Positions 1-12,170 of a stretch of DNA of 29,140 nucleotides are shown piece after piece. Below the pieces are notes generated by a model that saw only the letters and a program-made list of their open reading frames with translations, was not told where the DNA came from and ran no database searches. Source of the DNA: Acrasis kona (Eukaryota > Heterolobosea > Eutetramitea > Acrasida > Acrasidae); NCBI GenBank assembly GCA_026419775.2, contig JAOPGA020000161.1:1-29140 (forward strand). Direction: 5' to 3'. Position numbers and translations under genes: made by a program. How positions within the stretch are numbered: the stretch's first letter is position 1; the number at the start of each line of letters is the position of its first letter.

Positions 1-1000
1 CAGGTCTGCAAATGTCTCCACTTTGTTCCAGACATATCTGACGAAGAAAATTAATTTCAGAAGTCATTGACCAAAGTGGCAGATGGAATAAAATCAGATT
101 CTACCAAGTCTTGCTGAAGGCATGTAGTCACCCTCCGTGCTAGATTCTGTAGAGCTTGATGAATCATCCTCTGAGCTAGATGGTTTTTGCACCGCGTCGT
201 TTGACTCTTGCACAATGATATCTAGGATCTGTTCAACATTGTCCGAAACTTACATCAGAATTTCTAATGTCCGTTGCACTGCTGGGGACATACTGGCTCT
301 GTACGCTAACCACCTCATTGAATCACCTCGAGTGATACTACTGTTGTTAGAATTGTTGATGCTGTTGCCTCCAACAACATGGCTAGTGCTAATGCCAGAG
401 GTGTTGTTGCGGTTGCTCCTATTGCAAGGGGATATTGTTGCAGTTTGTGATGTTGCTGAGGTTATTGTCAATGCTGTTGTTGCGGTCGGGGTGGTAGCCA
501 GGGCTGCAGCTGGTTGGTAATGTTGCCGGGGTATTGTTGCAGTTGATCCTGTTGCTGGGTTGTTGTAGTTGGTGTTGTTGCCGTTGATGAACTTGCCAAG
601 GATGATGTTGCCGGGAATGTGAAACTATATAGTTAGATTCTTGTTCAAATTCAATAATATACCCTCGCATTCAATTTTCTTCCATCACCTTTTCAAACCT
701 ACAACTGTTATCGCAAACATCGTGTGGTTACTGAAAATTTCACAAGTCAACTAATAAATGATAAATATAAATGAGGATAAAAATGGATATACAAATTTGT
801 CGTGGCCGCGAGGAGAGGGCAAAATAAAAAGGAGAAAGGGAGAAAAGGAGAGGGGAAACTGAGTTGTCTCGATTGGTCAGGGAAAAATAGTTTCTACAGA
901 TGTAAATTTTTTTCTGGTAATAATAGAATTAGGACCGTACTATTTTGAGAACAAGCTAAAAATATGTTTTGTATCAAGGTTGATCCTGCACACAATTGAA
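1..1000. other. Low-complexity leader region with Q/N-rich minus-strand remnants
   Basis: No complete gene is visible here. On the minus strand, about 130–670 reads as Gln/Asn-rich protein in more than one frame (CAA/AAC-rich codons), followed by a Ser/Glu/Asp-rich tail (SSSEDDSSSS-like) that ends near 107. The frames change and a stop interrupts the open stretch near 249, so it is either a decayed gene or one with unresolved tiny introns. From about 820 to 865 there is a purine-rich stretch on the plus strand, upstream of the large secreted gene. I recognise no domain. Confidence 0.35.
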
Positions 1001-4000
1001 ATGAGGACCACGGTACATCTACTAGCCTTCATTTTGGCGCTATCGATAACTACAATGGCACATGCTGTAAATACTACGTTGATGGATACGTCAGCTTTAA
1101 ACAGTACTATTACGCCACAAACATCAACATTGGATCCCACAGCTACTCCATCCACGCCTACAATGACACCGTCCGCGGGTGATACAGTAGTGCCCACAAC
1201 AATTACAGAGCCATTACCGTCGCAATCTCGATTTCCCACCAGCACTTCAGCACCAATTACAAATACATTAACTTCAGCACCCACTAACACTTTAGGGCCT
1301 ACAAACAATTCTATATCCAATAATACAACTTCACTACCAACAAACTCGACCTCCCCACCACCTGAACTAACAATAGTTCACACACCGACGGTGACTTCCA
1401 CTTTAAATATAACTACCCCACCCGCAATAACATTAACGCCAAACCTAGACCCAACACCAACAGAAACTCCTTCATCAACACCTACACCTTCACCAATACC
1501 TACACCTACTCTAACATCAACAAAAAGTTCCACGTACACATCTACACCTTCTCTAACACCTACATCAACACTTACACCAACACCTACTCTAACACCTACT
1601 TTAACACCCATACCTACACCTACACCTACGCCAACACCTACGCCAACACCTACACCGACATCAACACCTGCATCAACACCTACACCTACTCTAACACCCA
1701 CACCTATTCTAACACCTACGCCCACTCCTACGCCTACACCGACATCAACACCTACACCAACACCTACACTTACACCAACACCTACTCTAACTCCCACACT
1801 AATACCTACTCTAACACCTACTTTAACACCTACGCCAACACCTACACCAATACGTACACCTACACCGACATCAACACCTGCATCAACACCTACACCTACT
1901 CTAACACCCACACCCACACCTATTCTAACACCTACGCCTACACCTACACCGACACCAACACCAACACCTACACCTACTCTAACACCCACACCTATTCTAA
2001 CACCCACACCTATTCTAACACCTACGCCCACTCCTACGCCTACGCCGACATCAACACCTACACCAACACCTACACCAACACCTACACCTACTCTAACACC
2101 TACTTTAACACCTACTTTAACACCCATACCTACACCTGCACCAATACGTACACCGACATCAACACCTGCACCAACACCTACACCTACTCTAACACCCACA
2201 CCCACACCTATTCTAACACCTACGCCCACGCCTACACCGACATCAACACCAACACCAACACCTACACCAATACGTACACCTACACCGACATCAACACCTG
2301 CACCAACACCTACACCTACTCTAACACCTACATCAACACCTACTTTAACACCAACAAAAATCCCCATACCAACACCTACACCAACACCTACACCAACACC
2401 TACATCAACACCTACGTCAATACCTACACCTATTTTAACACCAACACATTCACTTACTCTAACATCAACAAAAAGTCCTACATCTACATCAACACCAACT
2501 CCAACACCTGTTTTAAGACCTACATCATTACCTACTCCTACACCTACGCCCACACTTACACCTACATTCACGCTTACACCCACGCCTACACCAACACCTA
2601 CTTTAACACCTACATTATCACCTACACCAACAGCAACACCTACACCTACTCTAACACCAACAAAAAGTCCAACACATACACCTACCTCAACTCAAACAGG
2701 TTCCTCTAATTATGATCTATATTCTGATTATTTTCTTTGGGGGTATGACAATAATACAGTAATTATATTAAATAATAACATTACAAAACCTCTGTGTATT
2801 ATTTGGGTTGGATATATAGGAAACCCAAGTACTGATGAAGTGCATGGTACAATCAATGCTTGCAACTCCAATGGCAGCATAATCTATATTAATTCATACG
2901 ATTATGGTCAAAATGGCTCAACATATGATATTACTCAAGCAATTTCTTATGATTTTGATTTGGTAAAATATTGTGAAAGTGTAACACCGGCTATAGAATT
3001 TATGATTATTAATTTGGACACAGAATATGGTATGTTAGTTTTGAACAAGTACTAAATCATTTTATAGATGTATCTCAATATAATTATCAATTAGTTTCGT
3101 CTGGCATAAACCAAAGGGTTGCTATTTGGAGAAACGCCACTTTTAATGTAACCATCGTTAGCAGTGGTGAATTTTTTGACGAATACTTTTATGCCAACAA
3201 CTATACTAGATACTCGCAAATAATTGATAAGTATTCAGACAGCCAGAAATTAATGGACTACAAGGGAATGATTCTGCAGGCCAACAATGCTGGTGATGAT
3301 AATTGTAACTTAGTTGGCACTGAACATAGGACAGGTGGTCCCAAAAATTTAACGTACGCATTAAATCTTTTATATAAAACTATGGTAGTTAAAAGTATGC
3401 AAGAGAGAATATGGGGAAAGAGTGAAAGATGGTTTTTTGCAGATGCAGCCATAACAAGTTGCGGGTGGGGTATGGATGGGCAAAAGCAAATACTAGGTCA
3501 AATTACTCAGAACATTGAATACTTGATTGCGGGTGGGTTTAGAGGGTTGTCATTTCGAACTTATCCTCCAAGCATGGACGAGAGGAAGGATATGGGTATT
3601 AATAATGAGAATGGATTTTATTGGTATAATAACACTGGGTTTTTAGACTTATTAAAATCAACAACCCCGATCATCCAGAATTATATGTCTGGTAAATTGT
3701 ACATACCACCTCCAACAAGCCCAGGTCAGTGCATTCCGGATGGTTTTAGTAACTTCATTGTGGATGTAGTACCGCAACTTAATAGGGGGTTATTTCTCTT
3801 TGTAATAATCAGAGTTTATGTCGTTTATCGTTATTGAGGACTGGTGAGATGGCTCTATATCGGAGTAACATTCTAGTCTGGAGTTATTACCAATCAGACA
3901 TTACAAGTGTACCCTTCTTTAAAGACTATGATATCACAATGAGCATTAATAAAGCATATATACAAGTATCAAATAATGATGGTGTTTTATACACTATACC

Positions 4001-7000
4001 ACTACACTCAAATGGAGATGATCCGACAACAATCACAATTGATTCTCCAAATCAACAGTGTCATGTAATGTTAAAAGATAAACACAACGAGGCAAATTTA
4101 TTAATAGCTCCTAATTATACAAGCACAGTTACTTGTGGAAGTTTAAGCACCGGATTATTTAATGAAAATTCAGTAACATTTCCGAGCCCCTCCCAACCTT
4201 TTTCGGTATTAACCTGCAGTTCGTCATCAGTATCAGAATCCTACCCATATCAGCCTATTTCTGATCTCAACTTAACACTCTCAAGACTTGAAAATAGTTT
4301 TGTCATTTCAAATACAAATCAAGGGTGTTTGTCTTTTGAAGTGTTCACCACAAATATCAGTCCTCCGGATTTCTCATCATCTTATACTATTGGAGGAAAT
4401 GACCTCGAAAGGGTACGATACATGGCTGTAAACGTGTCAAAATCTGGATACAAATGTGTTACAATGTATCAAGTAGACAGCGCTTCTGCCATCTTAGTAG
4501 CGCAGCAGAATTTAAATTTTCTTCTTATCGTGCCCATCGACTTTAATCTTACAATGGTGTCACAAGATTCTTTTGATAATGTTGTGAATAAGCTCAAACA
4601 ACGAAATGATGCAGTAATTAAGGTGGCATATGATCAACTTGTTGCAATATTGAACGCTGGATATGGGAACAATATACTCGGCTTCTCGATCGGCAATGAA
4701 GTTGGTTATAGGGGTATTCAAACAATTCAAACAAGTGAACAATCTTGCCTATATAAAATTATGCAGAAGGAGATCGAACGTTGTATAGATAAATGGAGGG
4801 CGCTCATGTACGGACTGAACCTATTCGTGCCGGTTGGTAACCAAGACGCTCAACCTACAATTTTACCAAGATCACACATTAATAATTCATATTATTTGAA
4901 AAAGGGTGTGACTTGGAACATAACTAATGCTGATTACCTTGGTATCAACGTCTATATAGATAGTGGGAATTGCGCCGATCTCACAAGTGCTGTGAACTAT
5001 GTCAAAAATCAATATATTACCGCCAGCACACTATACACTGGATGCGTGGGTAGTATACAGTTAGTAATTTTAACAGAGACTGGTTATCCATCAAAGTATG
5101 GATGGAATGATACGAGTATCAATCAATTATCATACAGAAATGAAGTATACAGTCAGTTTATTGGATACTATGTCAACATATTCTCGTCATACAATGGCAA
5201 GTGGAAGACGCCCGTAATGGAAACATATTTTGGGATATGTGGAGACTATGGCTCGTCATGTCCAGATGCCTACAGTTCAATATCAGCAAAGAATCTACTT
5301 ATCGGTAACTTCCAATCACGTTCGTATCCTGCAAACATTCAAATACAATCTACTAGTACCAGCAGGAATGCCAAACAGACTGTGTATATTTATAATTATT
5401 ATGAATATGATTTTTTGATACCGGAAGGATGTATCATCACAGCCGCGGATTTAAGTCTAACAATTTCATTCTCTTTAACCACACAACCATTGTCAATATA
5501 TTCTCTCGATGATGATGGATGGGATTTGGCTGACATAACCATTGATAAGCAGCCCACAGCTTCAACAGATCCTATTGCAACTATCAGTCCCCAAGTAGGC
5601 CTATTTACTGTAAGTTTGTTAGACTACTTCACAACCAAACAAGTTTGGCCAAAGAGATTGGGAATAGTGATGCGTTATCCAAAGTATTTGTTATCTGCCA
5701 GTACAAATATGTTGGTTATTACCTACCACTCGCCATTATTTGTGGTACCTCAATACTCGATACTATACGTGGCTTCTATCGACTCTTTAGGTGGAGTGGT
5801 CAACTATAACGTCACTGTGTATAGTATATATGGAATCGATTATACCAGTACTGCTATATGCTCACCATCATCTGGTACATTTTTCCCGCTCGGCCAAACC
5901 CACGTACAATGTGAGGCCATTAATGTTTTTGGAGAGGTATATACTGGTTCTTTTCTAGTCGATGTGCTCGACAGGACTCCACCAGTTATCAACTATCCGC
6001 AGTATGTGGGAGTCACATCTGCTGGTAATGTAAAGTATTCAGTTACTGCAGTTGATGACGTCGATGGAGTTGTACCTGTAAGTTGTAACCCTAGCTCAGG
6101 CTCGTATTTCAGCGAACGCGTTAGTGATGTTTTTTGTAGTGCATCCGATTTGTCTGGAAATACGAACATGGTACAATTTTACGTAGTAATAGCCGACAGA
6201 ATCATTACTCAAGAGGCTACTGGCCCAGATGGTGCTTACGTAAATGACTTTGGACCTATCAACCTGTTTGGTAGTTATCAATGTAACTTATATGCTGGAG
6301 CAGTATTTCCGTTAGGTGGCACTGGTGTTGGTTGTGCTAACATATTCCATGACTATTTTACTATAGCAGTCATTATTCAAGATACTACCGCACCTTCTTT
6401 TAATTTAGACTATAATATTGTAGTCGAGGCAACTAATCCGTTAGGTGCTGTCGTTTGGTACCCTCAATACCAGGCTTATGATATTGTGTGTGGGGTGAAA
6501 CCTGTTACATGTGCTCCTGATAGAGGTATAATGTTTGCTGTCGGAGTGACAACAGTACAATGCTCATCGGTGGATGACTATAATAACAAGCAAGTCAAGT
6601 ATATGGATATTACTGTTGTGGATACAACACAACCAGATTTTTTATTGTCGCTAGATATTCATGCTGATAGTACGTACGGTGCGTCAACATCGTCTTTAAT
6701 TTATGAAGGCAAATGCACTGCTGTACAGTATAAGCTAGTGTTTGGGCATCAACAGTTAAACTGCGATATTGGGACCGTAGACTTTAATGTTGTTGATGCC
6801 GATCCTCCAGTCATAACAAACAAAATCTCTATCGAGGCTTCCAATTCGTTAGGAGCACCTTCAAGCTGCTTTATCTCTAGTATTTTAAGTTGCGACTGTT
6901 CACAACAAAGATTATGGAGTATGCATGAACCCAATATAGTAAGCTGTCTTGATTCCTCTCAAGGTTTTTTTGTGGTATCGAACTCAATTATGGATGTCAA

Positions 7001-7586
7001 AGACACCTCTCCACCAATAATTTTAGTAACTGTAACAATAGAGGCGTTGAATGTATCCGGAGCTATTTTTAATAACTTTATATACGCAAGTAGCATTGTG
7101 TTTTGTGAGGACGGATATGATTTGATGCCTTTGGGCGAGTCTAGGATAAACTGTATAAGTGAGGTTTTGAATGTATTACAAATAACCAGTTATCAAGCAA
7201 ATGTTGTGGATAGCTTGCCTCCTCTAATTCATCATTCAATTATGTTGGAGGCATCAAACTCATCTGGATCACTTCTAAAATTTGAGCATCAATACGTGTG
7301 GTGTAACCAATCCTCAGGAGTTATGTTACCGTTTGGGGATAATTTAATTACGTGTTTATCTTCAAACAAAATCCATAACCTCGTATTTGTTGTTGGGGAC
7401 ACAACTGCGCCGTTTATAACAATAGATTTTCTTGTGGATGATCCATCACAAATTTTGTTGAACGATTACACAATAGCACACTATCGATGTACTCAAACCG
7501 ATTCTATTACTAGTTCAATTGTAATTTATTGTCAAGATCTAAGAGGAACACAAAGAATAAGGACTATGTCAATTTCTGCCACTTGA
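1001..7586 (+). CDS. Giant secreted mucin-like / GH17 glucanase-like / HYR-repeat protein
   Basis: A predicted extracellular protein of roughly 2,150 residues in three exons: 1001–3029, 3068–about 3768 and about 3813–7586. I chose the ATG at 1001 because it opens a clean signal peptide ([15 protein letters not shown]...MAHA); the open frame begins slightly earlier without an ATG. About residues 30–565 are Thr/Pro repeats, a likely O-glycosylated stalk. An N-glycosylation-rich region of unknown fold follows. At 3830–4000 there is a weak bulb-lectin-like stretch ([13 protein letters not shown]). A family-17 glycoside hydrolase core then shows GNEV (Glu at 4698–4700, likely acid/base) and TETGYPS (Glu at 5076–5078, likely nucleophile), about 126 residues apart. 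GH17 enzymes cleave beta-1,3-glucan; activity here is inferred. A DNRLRE-like module (about 5440–5740) and about nine HYR-like repeats (5755–7580; [26 protein letters not shown]) complete it. Intron 1 is excellent. Intron 2 is a best guess; a frameshift is the alternative. No membrane anchor is seen. Confidence 0.8.
1440..2700 (+). repeat. ACACCT-type minisatellite encoding the Thr/Pro stalk
   Basis: About 1.25 kb built from variants of a 6-nt unit (ACACCT, with ACTCTAACA, ACATCA, ACGCCA variants) encoding [16 protein letters not shown] protein. Larger blocks recur, for example [18 protein letters not shown] near 1650, 1870, 2150 and 2290, so the array grew by unequal exchange of longer units. 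Copy number is probably variable and prone to assembly collapse. Confidence 0.9.
3030..3067 (+). other. 38-nt intron of the mucin/GH17/HYR gene
   Basis: GTATGT at the 5' end, TACTAA about 12 nt before the 3' end, and TTATAG at the 3' end. Removing it joins two frames in phase 1 and gives a continuous protein from the first exon into the second. It is the clearest model of the intron type used in this genome. Confidence 0.88.
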
Positions 7587-7727
7587 AGACGAACGTCAAC
7601 GTGTGGTCTTTCAGACTATTTACGAAAAGAACTCGAATTACCTTGAAGACAAACTTCAAAAATATTTTTTATTTGATTTTTGTCATCCTAGACAAATATG
7701 GACGGATTTTACAACAAACAAAAATAG

Positions 7728-7733
7728 AATAAA
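7728..7733 (+). promoter_or_regulatory. Polyadenylation signal AATAAA
   Basis: A canonical AATAAA about 140 nt after the stop of the large secreted gene, in an AT-rich trailer. It is the only good candidate before the next gene, which lies on the other strand. Confidence 0.5.
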
Positions 7734-7926
7734 ATTCTGACATTTAATCGAATTGACATTGATTTTTTACATTTACCAACAAAATACCCTATTATTAGTA
7801 TAGGAGCTATCAATCATCACCACTGTCCATGCTATCTTCAACAGAGTTACGGTCAGAGTTGCTTTTAGAATTGCTATAAGAGTCACTTTCTGAGCTGCTT
7901 AATCTGAGTGGTTTTCAATGCGACTG

Positions 7927-9065
7927 TTAATGTTTTCTCATCTTCGAGTCTTTTCTCCTTTTCCAATTTAAACGGTATTGGTTAATGTTTTCAAATACAA
8001 TACTTCTCATTTCTTTATACCACTTGTCATGATCACTGTCATTTTCATTTTCTAGTACACTATGAACATTAGCCGAAGAAGTCCATCTTGTTCTTTTTAT
8101 TTTTGACTGACTGTTCAAATTTCCTGGGACTGAGTATTGCAATCCGTTTGTTAACATCACTGAGTTTTTGATAGAGAGATGCTGATTTCTGAACACGGTT
8201 TTAATCTTTCGTTGATTCACAAGACATAGAGCCTATATGACCACCTATATTAGTTTGGGGATCATGTTCTACTTATACTGTTAGTCTAAAATTAAATAAT
8301 AAGTACTCACATCTTCAATAGACTCTTCCGCTCCGTATTGAGTATTGCATGCATTTTCAGTGGTAACATTAATATGCAGATCTGCTCTTGGACTGATTTT
8401 GTCATCTTGTGGGTCATTATTATTGTCTTTGTTTTCATTTTGCAATAAGTTGACGTCAGCATTATCGTCACTATTGCAACTCTCCGTTGAGCTTGTTTGT
8501 ACCTGGGAATTTTGATTGTTGATGAGGGTAACTTCGTTAACATTGTTTTCGGTTGTAGTTTCGCACTAGAGCGTTAAAAATGTACAGCGACAACAAATAC
8601 ATTAAATTCGTACAAGATTAATTTCACATCCACGTAATAAGACCTTAAGGTGTTGTAAGCAGTTCCATAGCAATCGCCATGATAACTTACGTACCACTCT
8701 TCCACCTCTTGTTGTTGTAAAGCTGGGATGTTGTTTGCGAATGTGTATGTGTAGACTCTTTCCGGAATCTTTATGCCATTCACCTTGGTGCACTTGACAC
8801 TTTGGTCTCTCTTGACACCTGGCTGCCTGCCAAAATAGTTGTCTAGAACTAAAAAGTTGGCCCCTCCCATTGGAATTGTTGGAGCTTTAGCTGTAGTTTC
8901 CCCTTTTTCAACATTTGGCTGAAGGCGTCTATGCATTTCCTTGGCCATGTTTGAACAGAAAGACGTTAGTTCCCATTCCACATTCAACTTTATTTCTTCA
9001 CTAATCCCCTCTATATTCTCTTCAAGCTTCACGACCGGCCTGTATTCTTTGGCGAGTTCCTTCAT
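7927..9065 (-). CDS. Unrecognised three-exon gene, charged and Asn-rich
   Basis: Exon 1 is 9065–8601, exon 2 is 8565–8311 and exon 3 is 8232–7927. Intron 1 (8566–8600, 35 nt) has GTATTT, a TTTAAC branch-like site and TAG. Intron 2 (8233–8310, 78 nt) has GTGAGT, ACTAAT and ATAG. With these removed the frame stays open for about 340 residues. The N-terminal part is ordered-looking (MKELAKEYRPVV..., later VEEWYVSYHGDCYGTAYNTL); exon 2 is acidic and Asn-rich (NENKDNNNDPQDD); the C-terminus is basic (WKRRKDSKMRKH). The start is uncertain: an ATG at 9213 lies upstream in another frame, separated by a C-rich run. Past the stop, a Ser/Asp-rich stretch (SESDSYSNSKS) near 7800–7890 might be a further exon. 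I recognise no family and assign no function. Confidence 0.5.
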
Positions 9066-9650
9066 TTGTTGTTCCGCCCAATAGATGTTTTTAAAGTGGT
9101 TCTCGTTGTATGGGGTAAATTTTACTGTGTGTTCAGAGGTTTGTTTTGGCGTGTTTTCTTGTTGTTTTGGGTTGGGGGGTTACATGGTTGCTGTCTGTTG
9201 TTTCGTCTTCCATTTTTTGATTGCGAAAATACATCCTTTGTAACGTCCAATCCCATAGCAAAAAACATAGATATCTCTTCTACAAAACAGCGAGATCAAT
9301 GTTCAAAAGTACAGGAAAAGTAGCAATATTTGCTCCGGAAAGTAGCAAAAACCGTTTTACTTTTTGTGTGCAATTTTATTGCAACGTACCGCAAAAAGCA
9401 GTTCTTTTCCGATTCGCTCCAAACCTTCAAAAGTAGTACAAACAGTCGGCGAAAGTAGGTAAAAAAGAGGTCCTTTTACGTGTTATAAAGTACTACGAAT
9501 TATAGGTTGTGACGTAAATAAAAGTAGCAGTTGAAAGAAAGTTTGTTTATTAATAGTGTTGTTCAGTTTCTTCATCTGCTCCGGCCTTGCATGCTTTAAT
9601 GTCAATTGCCTCCTGTTAATGGTGTTGAGATGTGGGTATACATAATAATG
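9066..9650. other. Intergenic stretch, no gene seen
   Basis: AT-rich DNA with scattered short repeated words (AAAAGTAG, GCAAAAA). No open frame here looks protein-like and I see no RNA gene. It probably holds the 5' region of the minus-strand gene ending at 7927. Confidence 0.4.
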
Positions 9651-9656
9651 CTTTCA

Positions 9657-9899
9657 TCTAAAATTGATGAGACGAATGTTAAAGACATTGATGCCTTTAA
9701 ACCCCAAATATCTGGACGACACTAACGCAAGTGGGTTGGGTCCTTCCTCTGGATTCTCGGCTGTGAACCGACATGCTATGCCGTGACCGTCTGGTTTGCG
9801 TGGCGTCGCATTGTCAAAGTCGATTGAGTTGGCCATCTCTATCCTCACATTGTAGGAAGCTGCGAACGTCTGAAGTGTTCGTAAGTGTAATTCCCATGC
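9657..9899 (-). pseudogene. Acetyl-CoA-carboxylase-like biotin carboxylase fragment
   Basis: An open minus-strand stretch after a possible splice acceptor (ATGTAG at about 9900). It reads SIDFDNATPRKPDGHGIACR followed by FTAENPEEGPNP. This strongly recalls the segment of eukaryotic acetyl-CoA carboxylase that reads IDFE...GHVIAARITSENPDEGFKP, in the C-terminal half of the ATP-grasp biotin carboxylase domain. Only about 45 residues match, and the following LALVSSRYLGF only loosely fits the ELNFRS part. The rest of a 2,000-residue carboxylase is absent on both sides, so this is either a captured exon, a pseudogene piece or a chance resemblance. A second short open stretch ending EETEQHY lies at about 9550–9610, next to an intron-like GTATAC...TTAACAG interval. 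Confidence 0.4.
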
Positions 9900-10870
9900 C
9901 TACATGAGGCTGAGTGCTTGGAATGTTTTAAAGTCTGTTGTGCCTGATTTCCTTGGTATGTTCAAAGAGGATGTGTCAATTTGAGGCTGTGATAAATTCT
10001 TGGATGGTTCTACCTAAACTAGTTATTGAATATAAAAATTAAATTACATACCATCAAAGTATGAGTGGTCATTACATTGTCATGTCGTTATTCGGTCCAA
10101 TGAGAGGCACTGCGATGACTTCATTTCCTGAGTTAACAGCAATGCATAATTTAATTATGGCAGTGTGTGGAATGGACTCAATTGTTTGCGGATCCTCTCT
10201 TACTCTGTTAATAAAAAAACTTACTGACGCAGTGAGTGTTTTAGTGACGCTGTTACAGAAGAAATGTTGCAAGTTGTGCTGCGAACGCTTTGAGGTAACG
10301 ACGGCGTCAAAGTTATAAAAGACGTAAAAGCGGGCTTTGGCGAGATGACGACGGTAGCGAAGGTAATGTAGATTGTGTTCTTTTGTTTGGGGAAATGAGT
10401 CTGCTAATTTTCGCTGCGTTCGGAAAGCAGACGGTTGTTGATAATAGAGTATTTACAAGGGGTTTGCTAGATAATAGAGTATTTCACACTTCCATGTTAC
10501 ACGCTGGCTTGCCTCGCCAAGCGCGCTATAAAGAGATATGTCGTACCAATTCACACGACCACCTGTTACACGCTGGCTTGCCTCGCCAAGCACGCTACAA
10601 GGATTCAGTATGAGATTACTATTGCTCCAGTTCGTCCATGTGTTTTCAGTTGAGTAGTTTAGTTACGAAAAGTACACATAAAATTCTCAGGGAGCATAAT
10701 AATTCTGTCTTTTGTATTTTTTGACATTGTTTATTGCATATTGGTATGGTGTTGAGTAAATTCTTGGCTTGTTCCACCACTGTACCTGTCTTTCCTGTCT
10801 TCATGCTCATATCTTGCTCGTTTACACCTTCCTTTTTTAAAAAAAAATTTCCAAAGTTACAGCTGTGAGC
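9900..10870. other. Region without a convincing gene
   Basis: Small open stretches occur on both strands. One, on the minus strand at about 10070–10270, includes a possible GTATGT...ACTAG micro-intron near 10020–10050. None has a recognisable domain. The only clear structure is the short direct-repeat cluster near 10440–10600, listed separately. Confidence 0.4.
10496..10600 (+). repeat. Two 36-bp direct repeats with a small stem
   Basis: Units at 10496–10531 and 10565–10600 begin GTTACACGCTGGCTTGCC and differ at only two positions; the period is 69 bp. Each contains GCTTG...CAAGC, a possible 5-bp stem with a GC-rich loop. Just upstream, ATAATAGAGTATTT also occurs twice (10441 and 10471). With only two units this is not a CRISPR array; it looks like a local tandem duplication. 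Confidence 0.7.
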
Positions 10871-12170
10871 ACAGCTCAAAAAACGAGATTTTGCTCACGA
10901 GATGATTTGGCAATACTTTTCCCAAAACGCACATAATTTGTGGCCGAGCAGGGAAAATTAAACTTTAGCCACACTGGGACAATCTCTTCGACATGCTCCT
11001 TTGAGTGGCCGGAAATAAGAAAATCATCAAAATAGACCAGGATATATTTATCAGCCTCGAAACCAACCGTGCTCTTGGCAAGCATAACCAGACATTCTCG
11101 TTCCCATGGGGCACACACACCATACATAAAACTCTGTACCTAGGCACGTACCGAGGTATTTCCAAAATGCAGGATCCACAGGAATAGAAAAGTAGGCTTC
11201 ACTTAGATCTACTTTGGCCGACCAACTAAACCGTTTCACACGGTCCCAAATATCACTCAATCTAGCCAAATGACTCATCTTGAAACGTCTCATACTTTGA
11301 CTCAATTCATGTCCATCCAAAATGATGCGAGATTTACTGGGCGAAGACTCCTTCTCGCGGGTAGAAGCCTTCATACAATACTTTACATCATCTACTTTAG
11401 TAGGGAGAAGTCGATGACGATCTGTCAGATCGGCAAAATGTTGAATAACATATTTCCTATGACGAGGGGGAATTTGATTACGAACCTTTCCTACAAATAG
11501 TGGTGGCTCCGTCGTCAAGTAAAGTTGGCACCAAGGCCAAACATGATCTCTTCAGCACATAAAGGATAATGGACTAACTCTTGGTTTTCAACATCAATGG
11601 AAACTGAAAGTGTTACAATTGGATTTTTTATTACGGTCTCTTACCAGTGGTAGGAGCTTCGGGTGTGAAACGGTATCCATCCTTTGCACCGTACTTCTTG
11701 GTAAATTTTTCATGATTTTTTTCATTAAAATCATAAATGGCCTCCACATTCTTGGGATCATCCAAGAAGTAGAAAAAGTGACACAACCCAGGATGTTCTT
11801 GGTGGTAAACCTTGCCCCACTCCCGTAAAATGTACGGATGGCACCTGTCGTAGATGGCATCCTCAATTTCCGCCCACTCACTGAAACGTGAAGTCCAGTG
11901 TTTGGCTTCAGGTCCCCGGTAGTCCTTTACGGAACTCCTTAGCTTCTCAATAGTGACGTTTCCTTTGTTGAGGAACCAGGGCAGAGTAGTCAACTCTTGA
12001 TGTTTCATGCGCTCCTCCAATTTCTCCAGCTTGTTCTTAATGAGTGTGACCTCGTTGAGAAGTCTGGTGACCTCTAGAGTTAGGTCAGCCGTAACACTAC
12101 GATCACGTTTATTGTTATCCTTGCGTTTGATAAATTTCCCTAATACAATCAATATATATATATTGATCAA
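10870..12170 (-). mobile_element. Fossil retroelement fragment with DIRS-type reverse transcriptase
   Basis: The minus strand carries reverse-transcriptase-like protein (VDLSEAYFSIPVDP, then a YFDD-type catalytic box, YILVYFDDFLISGHS). The blocks resemble the DIRS/Ngaro group more than Ty3/gypsy. Upstream, about 11631–12170, lies a coiled-coil, charged ORF that could be its gag-like partner. No terminal repeats, RNase H or recombinase region is visible, so it is a partial, broken copy with several breaks. Its age cannot be judged from one copy. Confidence 0.6.

Noticed and set aside
1378-2583. Long minus-strand Gly/Val-rich open frame
   Set aside because: It is the mirror reading of the ACACCT minisatellite; the plus strand has the signal peptide and continues into real domains.
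10496-10600. Possible CRISPR array
   Set aside because: Only two units, a eukaryotic setting and no cas genes.
12148-12167. Palindrome as a transposon terminal repeat
   Set aside because: No matching end is found nearby; it fits better as a divergent promoter core.
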